This document shows, one piece after another, positions 20,201 through 31,695 of a stretch of 64,000 bases of DNA. Position numbers and translations under genes: made by a program. Below the pieces are notes generated by a model. The model worked only from the letters and a program-made list of their open reading frames with translations. It was not told where the DNA came from and searched no databases. Origin of the DNA: Sycobia sp. Sy_11 (taxonomy: Eukaryota; Arthropoda; Insecta; Hymenoptera; Epichrysomallidae); the NCBI GenBank assembly GCA_018907035.1, contig JACCIC010000219.1, forward strand, positions 310,001 to 374,000. Reading direction: 5' to 3'. Positions within the stretch are counted from its first letter, which is position 1, and every line of letters starts with the position of its first letter.

Positions 20201-20718
20201 ATGGACCTGAGTCCTGAAATGACGTTCCCTCGTACTGAGTTGTCTACTCAACTCGTATTACAGCTGACGACTGTTGATTTTATATCAAATTTTAACGTAT
20301 ACAGCGTACAACTAGAGAATTTATCTCTTCAGGTGTGTATTTTTTTCAATTTTAATCGAAAATAGTACAAAATAATTATTTAAAAAATATTTTTAAAATA
20401 GTTTATCAAATTTTTCAGATTGATTTGACAACATCGAACCATATCGCAGGTCGTGGCTTTCTTTTCACTAAACAAGTTGCTGAATTAGAATGAAATATAA
20501 ATTATATAATTACAAAAATCAAGAAAGTTAATAAGAAATTTGGATGGAAAACAGTGGTCGTGTTTGATTGTGAATTCCAATCTTTTTTACTGAACCGAAT
20601 TTCAAAGGCTTTAATGAACAATGAAAGATTTTTCAACAATACGTACGAGTATGCAAATAAACTTAAATTATTTATAAAATCTTTGCGTAAAGATAATTTT
20701 CAATTTATAAAAGCTTAA
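20201..20718 (+). pseudogene. Unrecognised two-exon gene of the Polinton
   Basis: Exon 1 is 20201-20332 (44 codons from ATG; MDLSPEMTFPRTELSTQL). A donor reads CTTCAG|GTGTGT and an acceptor TTTTTCAG|ATTGAT, giving an 86-base AT-rich intron (20333-20418) in phase 0. Exon 2 runs from 20419 to TAA 20716 with one TGA at 20491-20493 (after KQVAELE). The downstream half reads KKFGWKTVVVFDCEF and later NTYEYANKLKLFIKSL. I do not recognise it. It lies between PolB and integrase on the PolB strand. The splice signals, continued frame and candidate promoter argue that it was a real gene. Confidence 0.5.
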
Positions 20719-20831
20719 TATGTAAAATGTATGAGTAAAGTAAAATAACTAAGCAAGGTTGCACTTAAACCGAGATGTACTTATTTATTAATCTTCTTTA
20801 ACAAACTTATACAAAATTAATTTATATAACA

Positions 20832-21760
20832 CTATTTATTTGTCCAACTATTATGAGAGCTATCAAATCCAAGCCACTTGACGAAAACTTCATCTCCTCG
20901 ACGTTTAAAAACTTTTTCAACGAGGTAAACATCTGGATACTTCGTTTTTTGTAGCTTTTGTTCATAGGAACATCCAACGATAGGTTGATTTTTATAATCT
21001 TTTAAATGGTAAGTTGTAGGATAGGTTACTGCAACTCTGTTGATTATGAAGATTTCTGTTGACCAGTTAGGTGTATCTCCTTTCTCGAAACTCTGTTTCA
21101 GTTTACTCACTTGTACTTTATCTCCAACAATAAATTTATTTTAATCTCCAACAATAAGTTTTTTCCTTATTTTTGTTCTACCAAGTAATGTTCTTAAAAT
21201 TTGTGATTGATTTGCTGGTGTAACATGTTTTGGTTTAATATCGATAGCTCTACGCTTTGTCACATTATAAGCAGTAACTAAATTGGATAAAATATCAATC
21301 TACTTATAATTTCCATGAAGACTAAACTGTATCCACATTTTTTCTGAAAGTACGATTGAAACACTCGCATATAAATGCTTTTAGATTACTATATGTTGAG
21401 TATAGATTAATATCATTTTTTCTCATTAGTTCTTGAAAATCTACATTATAAAATTCTTTACCTCTATCAGTATGCAAATTATTTGGTACAAGTGCATGAT
21501 TGACAATAGTATTAAAAGCTGTTACCACATCTTTACCAGTTTTTCGCTTCAAAGGTATGGCCCATGCAATTTGATATTAGGTACCTATGACTGTAATCAT
21601 CTATTTGTATCCTTTATTTTCTAGAACATAAAGTTGCATTTCAATGAGATCTGCTTCCCATGTCTCACCTATATCATGTAATTGAAATTGTCGTCGTCTA
21701 TAATTTCGACGAGCAGACTTATGAATTTCCCTCACTATTTCTATTTTTTTCTTTCTTTGA
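20832..21760 (-). pseudogene. Polinton integrase with C-terminal chromodomain
   Basis: Retroviral-type DDE integrase. From the N-terminal side: IHKSARRNYRRRQFQLHD (about 21715), first acidic residue in WEADLIEMQLYV, second in NNLHTDRGKEFYN, third in FICECFNRTF (E). The C-terminal part after 21300 has PKHVTPANQSQILRTLLGR, a KVQVSKLK strand, then a chromodomain: YLVEKVFKRRGDEVFVKWLG with DSSHNSW. Stops at about 21600 and 21573 and a frameshift near 21320 break it. A short tandem repeat (IVGD, stop, NKFIVGD) lies at 21125-21165. It would insert the linear element DNA into the genome. Confidence 0.85.
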
Positions 21761-21872
21761 ATACTTCATTCTATACTTTTAGTGCTATCTCTATACCTTG
21801 TTTTAGCTTACTATTACTAGAAATCAATTCACTTCTAATTTTTGATTTTATTCACTGCATGAAGTTTTTGAG

Positions 21873-22177
21873 TCAGCAATTTTTTTCTAATTCTGGAATA
21901 GATGGCGTTATTGTATGTGAAACGTCGATTTTTTCATTTATCTCGCTTGAAAGTTTTAATAAATTTGAAGTGCCCTCTAGCATATAGGTTCTGAATGTAT
22001 CTAACTCAACGGCATCATTTAATTTAACTGACGGTGAGAAATTCCAGAGTCGTTTATTTTCCATGTCATGGACCATCATCCATATTGACTATCATATGTA
22101 AATTTAAATCCAACGCCAGGTGGACCTTGTCTGTCTTCAGTTTTTTGTAGCTTCCGTCTGAATACGTCGACACTCAT
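21873..22177 (-). pseudogene. Polinton GPPG-motif protein
   Basis: ATG at 22177 reads MSVDVFRRKLQKTEDRQGPP then GVGFKFTYDSQYG. After a stop and frameshift it continues MENKRLWNFSPSVKLNDAVE to 21873. Short frames of this kind with a GPPG-GF element are common next to integrase in insect Polinton-like elements and resemble fibre or tail-tip proteins. The role is unproven. Confidence 0.55.
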
Positions 22178-22209
22178 TTTTAATTGATTAGAATATTGTA
22201 TTTATGGAT

Positions 22210-23165
22210 TAATATATAACACTAGGCTCACGCAACTGGATAATAGAGTATATTTCATTCGTATGACTCTGATTTCCCTCAGACCTTTCAGCCAACAATA
22301 CCCTTAGTTGACTTATTAACTTATTCAGGTTATCCCGATACACATAGTGTGAGGGCATTTTTTTTGTACAATTTTAAATCGAGGTAAAATACTTCCTCAT
22401 TATTTTTTCGTAAACATCGGTAAAATAATTTCTAAAAATTTTTTATTTTTCATTACACGAATTCCTTTATTTTTATCATAATCTTTTTTATGAGCATTGG
22501 ATACTTCGAGAATTTTTTGGTAAGTTGGACGATCGTTATTGTCAATGAGTTTTACATCTCGTAATTTTCTAAAAAATAGTTCAACAAGTCATTAGAGATG
22601 GGGTATTTTGTATTATTAATTACAGTTACATTTTGTATTATTAATTACATTACAGTTGCCAAAATTTATTAGTAAATTTCCAATCATGAGACCATTATTT
22701 TCCTTAAACTCCATACACAAAATCAAGAAATGTATGACGATTAAGGTCCACCATACTTTTCAACGATATTTTTCAACACTTTTATCATCTAGTTCAATAT
22801 CACTCTCAGATGATTCAAAAGAAGTGTTCATATTGTCGGTGCTCTAATCAGTTTGTAGAGTGTCATTATTACTAATATCAGTATTAGTATCATAATTACT
22901 CTCATCAGTACACTACGTTTCTTTAATATTTTTTCCTCTTTAAAAGTTGAAAAATTGTTCTTCTTTTCTTTTTTAATATTCCATACATCAAACACTTTTG
23001 CTAAAGTAATGAGTTTATTTCGAGGAGTAACGATTGATTTGAAGGTTTCGTCTAATGCGCGTTCTACATTTGCTGAATCATATTTTAATAATTTATATTT
23101 ATGTCTTATTGTTTCACATGATTTGGTTAGTTGTTGTAAACTGAAACTATGAAAGTAGAGTATAA
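22210..23165 (-). pseudogene. Polinton protein of unknown function
   Basis: A long decayed minus-strand gene. The N-terminal part (22950-23165) is helical: LTKSCETIRHKYKLLK, ERALDETFKSIVTPRNKLI. It is followed by an Asp-rich stretch, a middle part reading RPTYQKILEVSNAHKKDY (about 22500-22550), and a C-terminal part near 22240-22350 with DNLNKLISQLRVLLAE and IYSIIQLRE. Several frameshifts. Genes of this layout recur in insect Polinton-like elements beside the capsid block. No enzymatic motif seen. Confidence 0.55.
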
Positions 23166-23218
23166 ATAGCACGCTTGCATATAAATTCAAGTAGTATCAT
23201 TTTAACCTTCGATATAGA

Positions 23219-23572
23219 ATGATCGCACATAAGCGATAAGGCAGGGGAGTATTTAATAAGATACTCAGTAAATTACCTATTGAAATTCATTTACCAGTTT
23301 ATCAATACTGTGGTCCTAGGACAAAATTGAAAAATCGTATAGCTCGTGGTGATCCAGGGTTAAATGCCCTTGATTCTGCGTGCAAATAACACGACATAGT
23401 ATACTCCAGTATTGTCAACGATATGCAAGCTACGCACGCTGCGGATCAAATTCTCACAGACAAAGCTCGCTTGCGTCTTACATCAAAAAATGCAAGTATG
23501 GCTAAAAAGGCTGCTGCACGCACAGTCTATAATACAATGAAACTTAAAGTAAAATTAGAATTGAGAATTTGA
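23219..23572 (+). pseudogene. Phospholipase A2-like virion protein
   Basis: ATG 23219 to TGA 23570, broken by TAA at 23237 and TAA within the active-site region. Diagnostic stretch: YQYCGPRTKLKNRIARGDPG, then LNALDSACK-stop-HDIVYS. This is the calcium loop plus His-Asp dyad of the parvovirus-type PLA2 fold. Loop CGPGT is changed to CGPRT, and the stop replaces the residue before His (Glu in many homologues). The C-terminal half has SKNASMAKKAAARTVYN. Such domains breach endosomal membranes in some viruses. This copy cannot make it intact. Confidence 0.8.
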
Positions 23573-23639
23573 AAAAAAAATCAGAAACAAAAATTAGCTG
23601 GTAAAAATTATAAATCAACATTGAAAAATAATTAAATCT

Positions 23640-24283
23640 GCTGCAAATTCTATGATTCCAAGTTTGAGTTCTCAAAATTTAGTTCGATCTGCATTAAAGG
23701 GAGCTTTCGAAGCTATTCAAAAGGCCGGTGGTACCAGTTTCTCAAAAACTTGGTGGTGTTTTACCATTTCTTGTACCTTTATTTGCCGGTTTGAGACATA
23801 ACAAAACAATGGAAGCAATTGCTCTTGAAAAAGGTCTTTATTTAGGTGTAATATTAAGTCTTAAGCCTAATAATAGCACGCTTCGTAATGTTATTGAGTG
23901 TAGTCATCAAATCAACTTTGAACCAAAAGTTTCACTTGGTAAACTCTTGAACTTTCAACAGCGGATTTTGCCAGCAGGTGTTATACACAATTCCGATTTA
24001 CCTGTGACCATTTTAAAGGTAAATTCCTTGAGAACAGAGTGTAGTATTACAGCAGGTGCCTATATAAATGATCGTCGTGTGCACACATTTCACGAGTTCT
24101 TTCCTGCAGTGCCTCCAGGATATAAGATCATTGAAGTACCTTCACATGTCATTTATCTTCCAGTAATAGTCAAGTGAATAAATCAAATAGAATTATGCAT
24201 CGTTGATATAAACGGAGATCTAGTGAATTTCCCACGAGAGGTTATAACTATCAGATTACACGTTAAACAAGTGGCTTAATGAG
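23640..24283 (+). pseudogene. Minor-capsid and penton-like fragments of the Polinton
   Basis: First a short hydrophobic LGGVLPFLVPLFAGL segment running into RHNKTMEAIALEKGLYL. These two normally sit apart, so an internal deletion of the intervening Gly/Ala region is likely. From about 23860 a second protein follows: STLRNVIECSHQINFEPKVS, HTFHEFFPAVPPGYKIIEVP, VIYLPVIVK, a TGA at 24175, and IELCIVDINGDLVNFPREVI to TAA 24281. The second part resembles the penton-like capsid component of insect Polinton-like elements. Its exact role is inferred from neighbours only. Confidence 0.55.
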
Positions 24284-24423
24284 AGATGGAAATTATTTAC
24301 AACGCTTCTGGGTATATGAATATCATATCAGCGAACAGTCAGTTTTTCACCGACTTTTAAATAAGTTAATTGCCTGAGCAAAATAAAAAAAACAAAATTA
24401 ATTAAAGTTTAATAATCGAAAAT

Positions 24424-25077
24424 GTAGGGTGGCTCAATATAGAAGAGTCCAATAACATTAGCAATGATTTAGACCATTTGTATGCATCCCTTCCCCTCAA
24501 TATGATTTTTGGTTTCGCTGAAGATTACTGTAAAATTATAATTACTACAAAGCATGAACTCGTTCTCGTCAGATCATGCAACGATTTAAACGCTGCTGTG
24601 CAAACAGCAACACTGAGATCAACTGATAAAGCAGAATAATATGAAAATTTCAAAATAGAAATTACGAAGATCGAATGGTTGATACCATATGTCGTAGTGT
24701 AGATGAATACAAGTTTCGATTACTAAAACAGCTGGAAAAAGATCATGCAATCACTATGAGTTTCCGTACTTGGGAGCTCTATGAATATCCACTCCTTCCC
24801 ACTACAAAAACACAAAAAGATACAAAATCCAATTGCTTTGACCATTGTAATATCAGTAGTGTGAAATTTTTTCTCAATTCTCAATACTATCCGTACGGAA
24901 AATTAAATATTGATATACAAATTTTCAAAATGTCTACTACAACAAGGAGTCTCAGCGTATTTTAAAGAAAACAGATTTCCGAGATCACATGCTAATTATA
25001 GTTATTGATTATTCAAAGGAAAACAAGTCTCTCAAAACTACACCCGTTGTAGCATTTTGAAAATTCAGTTGGTCATT
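24424..25077 (+). pseudogene. Double-jelly-roll major capsid protein, truncated
   Basis: Frame reads LPLNMIFGFAEDYCKIII then KHELVLVRSCNDLNAAVQ. After a stop at 24637 it continues FKIEITKIEWLIPYVV, SFRTWELYEYPLLPTT, FDHCNISSVKFFLNSQYYPY, then in another frame FRDHMLIIVIDYSKENKSL up to 25060. These blocks belong to the double-jelly-roll capsid family of Polinton-like elements in insects. The central part between PYGKLNID and the last block is shortened, and the 3' end is cut by the copia LTR. Confidence 0.75.
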
Positions 25078-25496
25078 TGTTTTTAGAAAATACACGTGTG
25101 CGCTTGCCGTCAGTTCGTGCGCGCCAGCGAAACATCCGCTTTTTCTTCATTATTTCCAGTACAGCGGAGTGGGCTGTAAAAAGAAAGTGTTCATACACAT
25201 ATACGCGTAAACACTCAGTTGCGTGTATATACACATAGATCAGAACTATAGCTTCGGAATAATATTGTACTGTATAGTAAACTCTCTCTCTTTCGAGACT
25301 CACTCAAGAGCGGTTGTATAAAGCCATGTGAGAGCACATTTATATTTTCTGTAAAGTCGTTACAATATAATTATTATAAATATGTAATTATTATAAATAT
25401 ATGAACAAGTATCAGACATAATAAAGATAACAAATAGTAATGTGTGTTATTCATAATAATAAAAAATAATGAAGGGGATAAAAGAAAATCCCAACA
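25078..25496 (+). repeat. 5' LTR of the copia element
   Basis: Starts TGTTTTTAG and ends CCCAACA, giving TGTT...AACA ends. The PBS follows two bases later. No second LTR is present to confirm the left end. Confidence 0.6.
25317..25323 (+). promoter_or_regulatory. TATA box of the copia LTR
   Basis: TATAAAG in GGTTGTATAAAGCC within the LTR, followed by AT-rich DNA. Confidence 0.5.
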
Positions 25497-25498
25497 AT

Positions 25499-25512
25499 TG
25501 GTTATGGGCCCA
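25499..25512 (+). other. Copia-type primer binding site
   Basis: TGGTTATGGGCCCA, complementary to an internal part of initiator tRNA-Met, the half-tRNA primer known for copia. Confidence 0.75.
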
Positions 25513-25542
25513 AAGCACGTGATTACAAAATATTGAATAATT

Positions 25543-26250
25543 ATGGAAAAACACAATCTATCACCATTTTATAACTTCCCAAAACTAAGCTCCAATAATT
25601 ATAATAGTTGGAAATTATATATGAAAGTACTTCTGATCGATCGAGGGTCATGGGAATTCATCGACGGTGAACCAGAGGCACCAGAGGAAGATGAACCTCG
25701 TACCCAAAAAATTGATCTTCGGAGGAGAAAAGAAAGAGCTTACACAATAATTTATCAAGGTATAGAGAGACAGTTTCAAACACTAATAGCTAATACACTT
25801 AAAGGAAATAAAGCATGGCAAATTTTAAAAAATAATTTTGAAGTGAAATCTAGAGCACGACTTGCAGGCCTTGTGGACGAATTTTACGATATGAAATTTA
25901 ATCTTGTACAAACTTTATATAGACTAGACGATGATAAATTTACATTTAAAGATATTGAGAAACAACTAATTACTGAGGAAGGTAGAATAAAACAAAAACG
26001 AAAAGATGATGGTTTAGATAATATAATAGATTACCTAAATATATAATATAATAGATTACCTAATAATCAATTACAAATTAAAATATAAAAACTATCAGAT
26101 TGGATATAAAAATACTTTAACCGATACTAAAAATAAAAATTTAAATAATAAGACTTTACACATAAAAGAATACAATAATAGAGATATAATTTGTAATTAT
26201 TGTAAAAAATTTGGTCACATGAAAAAGGACTGTTATTCGTTAAAACGAAA
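25543..26250 (+). pseudogene. gag: Copia Gag
   Basis: ATG 25543 begins MEKHNLSPFYNFPKLSSNNY then NSWKLYMKVLLIDRGSWEFI, the copia Gag start (substrate-binding-like helix W-K-x-Y/F-M). The open frame ends at 26046. A frameshift later, a single zinc knuckle CNYCKKFGHMKKDC lies at 26192-26233. Some 60-70 residues between capsid and knuckle are scrambled by indels. It makes the particle shell and binds RNA. Confidence 0.85.
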
Positions 26251-26309
26251 GCAAGCTTCTTTGAGTAAAGGAAATCGTCAAAATGACACTAAAGTATTTT
26301 ATATATAAA

Positions 26310-27805
26310 ATATCGTACATTTCGAAAAAGATAATGAACTCGAAGCACAAATAAATTATATAGTTGGAGACACACTTGATGAATGGCTAATAGACTGTGC
26401 AGCAACGGCTCATTTTTGTAATGATAGAACACGTTTCGAAAATTTTATTGAGTTTTCACCAATTGATGTGTTAATAGGAGATAACAATGTAAAGTCGCAA
26501 GTATTTGGAAAAGACGAAGTGACATTATTCGTGAAAGATGGGAATACATTCTTTAAGGCAAAATTCAAAAATGTTTTATACGCTCCAAATATGAGACGAA
26601 ATTTGATAAGCGGAGCAAGCATGGATATCACGGTTTTCGAATTAACTGGTCAAATAATAAAATGATAATATACTCAAGTAATGATGAATATTATTTCACA
26701 GTTCATCGAAAAGAAAAACTTTATAAAATTTATGTATCTTATGAAAAAAAAGGATGAAGTATACAGTGCTCAACGAAGTTACAAAGCAAGTATTGACATT
26801 GAAAAAATGTACAGAAGGTTATGTCATGTAAACGTAAATAATATTCAACAGATGGAACATAAAGGAATAGTAAGAGGCATTGGTAGAATAAACGGTGAAA
26901 TGAACGAGTGTGAAGCTTGTCGAATTAGTAAAGCTACTCGCTCGTCCTTCAAAGCAATAACAAAAATAATGTCAAGTCAGATACTGGAAAGACTTTATAT
27001 GGATGTATGGGGCCCGTCTCCGGTCACCTCAACAAGCAATAGTAAATATTTTCTATCAATTATTGATGATTATTCACGTAAAACTTTCGTATATACATTG
27101 TAAAGAAAATCTGAGGTATTTAAGTATTTCAAAATTTTTATAAATGAAGTCGAGAGGCAATGCGATCGCAAAATAAAAATTATTCGTTCAGACAACGGCT
27201 TAGAATTTTGCAATAAAGAATTTCAAGACTTTTTAGAGCAGAGGGGGATAAAGGCAGAGCGAACTTCTACATATACTCCTGAACAAAACGGTGTCGCTGA
27301 AAGGTATAATCGCACTGCGATCGAAGGTGTTAGATCAATGCTACACGACAGTGGTTTACAGCCAAGATTCTGGGCTGAAGCACTACACACATTTGTATAT
27401 GTCAAAAATAAATGCATACACAAACTTTTGGGCGATTCTATGCCAGACGAGAGATGGTGGGGATTCAAGCCTTCACTACAACACATACGAATATTTGGTT
27501 CACTCGTTTATGTGTGGAAACCAAGCTCACAAAGAAATAAACTGCAATCGAGAGCAGATTTAGGTATTCTTCTCGGATATGCGGTAAAAACTAAAGGTTA
27601 TCGTGTATGGATACCGAAATTGAAGCAAGTTATAGAAACAATACATGTAAAAATAGAAGAAAGTAAAAGCGGAGTAGAAACTCTATTTGGAAGAAATATG
27701 GTAAACAAAAAGAATAATTTCGTTATCAGTTTCCAAAATGAAGAATCATTTCTAAGTGATCAATATGAATCTACAAGCTATTATAAAATAAATAATAATA
27801 AATAA
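26310..27805 (+). pseudogene. pol: Copia protease and integrase
   Basis: One frame of about 500 codons with stops at 26663-26668 and 27101-27103. Protease active site reads WLIDCAATAHFC, so the copia D-S-G-A is D-C-A-A and probably dead. Integrase: the zinc-binding part reads MYRRLCHVN with CEACRISKAT, so the first His of HHCC is Tyr. Catalytic residues are D in YMDVWGPSP, D in IIRSDNGLEF and E in PEQNGVAERYNRT. The GPF-like end FGSLVYVWKP then ILLGYAVKTKGYRVW follows. The frame stops before RT. Confidence 0.88.
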
Positions 27806-29490
27806 TACTATTATAAAAATAAATAAATTCAATATTTGTAATCATTACATCTATGAATAGTACCTACCTGATGCATTCTTTCCTAAGTTTTGTTATCTGC
27901 AGAAAAATAGAAGAACACTAATTATACCAGTCAATTAAATAAAATCTATTAATTGCTAAACTCTGAACCATGGATGGTGTACTCTTCAGTATTACAAATC
28001 TTAATTTTAATCTTACAATTTGTTATTTACCATCTTTTTCTTACACAACTAAAACAAACTTTAAACTTATTTTTTACAAAACTATAGAAGAAGGCAAGTA
28101 TGGTGTATTGAAAATTCTAATTATAAAAATTATTTGTAACGTAAGAAACAAACGTAAACTTCAAATAAACGTAACTGTTTATTTCAAATACATGATTATG
28201 TTCAAAATAAAAAACATTGATTGGTTTGAAATATGTAAAATACACTTTTACGAAATCGATTCATTTATATTTAGAACTAGCAAATAAGTAAATCTTATAA
28301 TATAAAAATATAATACATGTTGTTAGATAATTAATTTACGTAAACTAGAATAGTTTATGTATTTATAACGTAACAAATAGTTTTTTTTTACTTTTTAAAT
28401 AAACCTAAATGTTTAGTCCAAATACACGATTGTTTCAACATTATAAAATATTCGTTCGTTTTAAATACGTCTTTGTTTCAAATAAATAGAATTTAAATAA
28501 AGTTTTGTTGAGTTGAAATAAATACACTTTTACTTTTACCTAATTGACTCATTTGCATTTAGGCTTTTTTTAAGTCTGTAGTACAATGTAAATTATGTTA
28601 GTATATAAAATCATGCTTATATAAACTATAAAATTTCAAATTCGTATTCCAATACACTAACAAAAATTCTAATGGTGAAAATTATAGTATACCATAAGTA
28701 TGAAATAAATACTTCTGAATAGTTTGTTGCAAAATATTGCTTTAATTAAAGTGTTCCTAATAAATAATCTTTAATTGTTTATTCGTTTTATAAAGATGGT
28801 AAAATCTTAAAACTATGTAAGAATTAAATTTTGGTTAATAAGTTACCGTGTAAAATTATAATTTAAAATTCAAATTTTTTCTTCGAATTGCAATTATTGT
28901 TCAAAAATCCACTTTGAAAAACATCACAGTATAATAAATTATAAAATATTTTTTTAAATTATTAAAAATAATTTTCTACTAAACTTTTCGCAGGTTAAAT
29001 CAGAGGATTTGTGTTATTAAGCATTCTTATATTAATGACAGTAACTGCATGTTATATTAGTTGCCTTACTCCAGTATATTCCTTTAATTATGTTTAGTTT
29101 GTGCTCTAGTAAAATTGTTTATTTATGTTTTATGGAGTGTATAGCATAAATATTACGGTGAAAATTGAAGGAAATTCAATTTTTATCGTTAAAATCATAA
29201 GAATGCCGTAAAAATACAGTTTTTCTGAATTATCTTGTAAAATACGAGAAATTTCACAAAGGATTAGTAACAAATGTTACAGATCTCATCGAAATAAACA
29301 TTTCTTATTCTACGCATTTTTCTGTATCAACAGAAGTTCTCGAAAAAAATATATTTCAACAAATAGAGGATATAGAATACACAATAGGAATATTACATTT
29401 AAATCCATTGTTGTTACGAAAGAACGTTTATAAAGAAAAAATATAGATTTATTAAAAAAATTGAATTATTGTCAATTTTTACTATTATAT
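27806..29490. other. AT-rich DNA, nothing recognised
   Basis: 1.7 kb without a credible gene. The only long open frame (27970-28287) encodes a Lys/Ile/Phe/Tyr peptide typical of chance frames in AT-rich DNA. Confidence 0.5.
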
Positions 29491-31433
29491 ACACGGTGAC
29501 CCATTTTAATCGGCGCAGCTGGATTACTCGAAATCTAAGCGAGATAGGGGAAAGTGGTTCTGACAAAAGTTGTAAAGGGCAAAGAGGGCAACACCATCGG
29601 TCTAAATTTTTCGATTTTGAGCTTGGTCTTTAAGGTTGTTTCAAGGTCAAAGTGATTTTTTTTAAGTGGGATCACCTATTTTTGACCACGGATTCGGAAA
29701 GAGCGGAAAATTTTACAATTGTAATGGATTGTTCCTGAAAACAGCATTTTTTAAGTACCCCATAAATAAAAATCTGATGTGTAAAATCGGCTGAACAAGC
29801 AGGCCAGTTAACCGGACCTCCTTGCCCAATCCATCTGATACTATACTGCTCATTCAAAAACACCCTTATGATTCGAGTAAAATGTGGTGTTGCGCCTTCC
29901 TACTGGAACCACATTCTGCGTTTCTACCCACAATCTTTGCATTTCTAAGGAAACATCTTTAAGCAAAACAGGCAATTAATCTCTTATTGGCCGCAAGTAA
30001 CTATGCTGCTTTACATTTACTTAAAAAAAATAAGGACAAATCAAATAGCTGTATAAGTCTTTTTATAGGCTTGGGTAAGCTCAATAAAAAAAAAAAAAAA
30101 AAAAAAAAAGGACAAATGAAGTATCCATTGACACTCCCTCACCATACCATAATTTTCCAACGCCTTTGATGGGTTACAGTTCGTTACCAATGAGGATTTA
30201 CATCAGACCAGTTCACCAGCAGACTATTCAGTTCCGCATCACTCTGAAATTTGAAACACATCAGAACGCATTAGCCACATCAAAAAGCACAACAAAGTTA
30301 AAAAAGTCTGGATCATTTTGTATCATTTGTAATGTCCATTAGCAAAACACAATTCGCTGTTGGCAATGCTCAAACTGTAGCTCTTGAACCAAAGTGATAC
30401 GGTAGACGTAATATAGAAGCCTTGTCATAATTCTTAGAAAATTGCTTTTTGAAATACTAATTTTCCTTTTCACTCGGTGAGCGCTAAATCAAGACGAATT
30501 ACTGCCAGAATCGTTAAAACTCGATTATTATTTCGAAAAAACTCCTGGCGCCTATGTTGATGAACCATGTGTCCACTACGAGCTCTTTCAATTAAACGCT
30601 TGATAGTTGTATCATGACGGTGTCGTCTGTCAGGATAGTGTTCAGTATAAAGTCGTGCTGCAGCACGATAATTATTTTGGCTTGCTCCTAAAACCAAAAT
30701 CACATCAACGATCTCTTTGGGAAGACAGTCAGCCATTTCAAGCAATATTTCTTATTTTGATTGTAAATCAAACTGAAACTTCTTTTTCTTTTTTGTTTTA
30801 TGTGAAAAATGTGAATTAGTAGCGTTCGAATTTTAGAAATACTAATTTTTATAATGTAATTATTCACACATTATTAATTATTAACATATCTGCAAAAAAA
30901 CATGTTCCGTTAATGGTTCTTTTAATTAATACTGACATGCTATTTATTTTAAATTTTGTGCTCATTGTCAATATGAATTTTTTTTTAATAGTTCGATTCT
31001 GAAAATAGCTACATTGAAAATAGCTACATTGCTTTTTTCACAAACCAGAAATATTGCTTGTTTTATCAGGTTTGTAAGAGTATGTGTGGATGCGGTACAT
31101 CAGTCTTAAGGTTCGTTAGCCTGTCTGTAATTAAAGCATCAATAATTTTTAATTCTGAGATTGACTTTGAAATGACCTTGACAAAAATTTCTCAATATGA
31201 TTTTAAACGTAAAATTTCCCTGTCTTTCCGAATCTGGGGTCAAAAATAGATGTTTCCTTTAAAGAAATCACTTTGACCTTGAAATAATCTTCAAGCTCGC
31301 GTTAAAGGTCAGAAAATTTTGCCCTATCGTGATGCCTCCTTTGTCCACTACAACTTTTCTCAGAATCTTTTTGACCCATCTGGCTTAAGTTCCGAGTAAT
31401 TCGGCTGCGCCGATTAAAATGGGTCACCATGTA
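29491..31433 (-). mobile_element. Tc1/mariner-type DNA transposon with ~230-base TIRs
   Basis: Ends match as inverted repeats for about 230 bases: left ACACGGTGACCCATTTTAAT, right (inward) ACATGGTGACCCATTTTAAT, including shared internal text such as CTATTTTTGACC. Flanked by TA-rich DNA. Inside are remnants of a transposase with a DUF4817-like helix-turn-helix on the minus strand. An A24 run at 30086-30109 interrupts it. Confidence 0.82.
29672..30745 (-). pseudogene. DUF4817-type transposase remnants
   Basis: The N-terminal piece at 30470-30745 reads LPKEIVDVILVLGASQNNYR then AAARLYTEHYPDRRHRHD, the DUF4817 helix-turn-helix that binds the ends. The C-terminal piece at 29672-29863 reads SIRWIGQGGPVNWPACSADF, matching the WPARSPDLTP catalytic-region block of this family, with the Pro before Asp replaced by Ala. 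The middle is unreadable. Confidence 0.7.
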
Positions 31434-31611
31434 TATAGTCAGAATCCAAAAAACATATATATACAAATTATAATGAAAATCAGGTCAACCGACTAATTGA
31501 AAATTTGGCAGCTATTTGCTGTAAGAGATTTTCTCAACTTTTGATGTTTACCAGTTTTCCTTAAAGTTGATGCAGTTTTAAAAACGTTGAGCTTCTTGAT
31601 AGCTGCTGCTA

Positions 31612-31614
31612 GCA

Positions 31615-31693
<79 letters not shown>
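31612..31693. repeat. AAAT and TA microsatellite
   Basis: ATAAATAAATAAAT units (31613-31648) run directly into TA repeats to 31693. Confidence 0.95.

Positions 31694-31695
<2 letters not shown>

Larger units (their letters stand above)
19399..25077. mobile_element. Polinton/Maverick-like (adintovirus-like) element, partial
   Basis: Virus-type DNA transposon genes in one block: PolB C-terminus (+), unknown spliced frame (+), chromodomain integrase (-), a GPPG-containing protein (-), a long Lys/Asp-rich protein (-), a phospholipase A2-like protein (+), a penton-like protein (+) and a double-jelly-roll major capsid protein (+). The left side is cut at the LINE fragment and the right side by a copia LTR. 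No terminal inverted repeats, ATPase or protease remain in the window. Every gene is damaged. Confidence 0.8.
25078..27805 (+). mobile_element. Copia element, 5' half
   Basis: One LTR, a primer binding site of the half-tRNA-iMet type used by Drosophila copia, gag, zinc knuckle, protease and integrase in the copia order (integrase before RT). The sequence ends at 27805 in AT-rich DNA before any RT, so RT, RNase H and the 3' LTR are missing. It sits inside the Polinton capsid gene. Confidence 0.88.

Noticed and set aside
27970..28287. 105-codon open frame
   Set aside because: Composition typical of chance frames in AT-rich DNA, no motif, no context.
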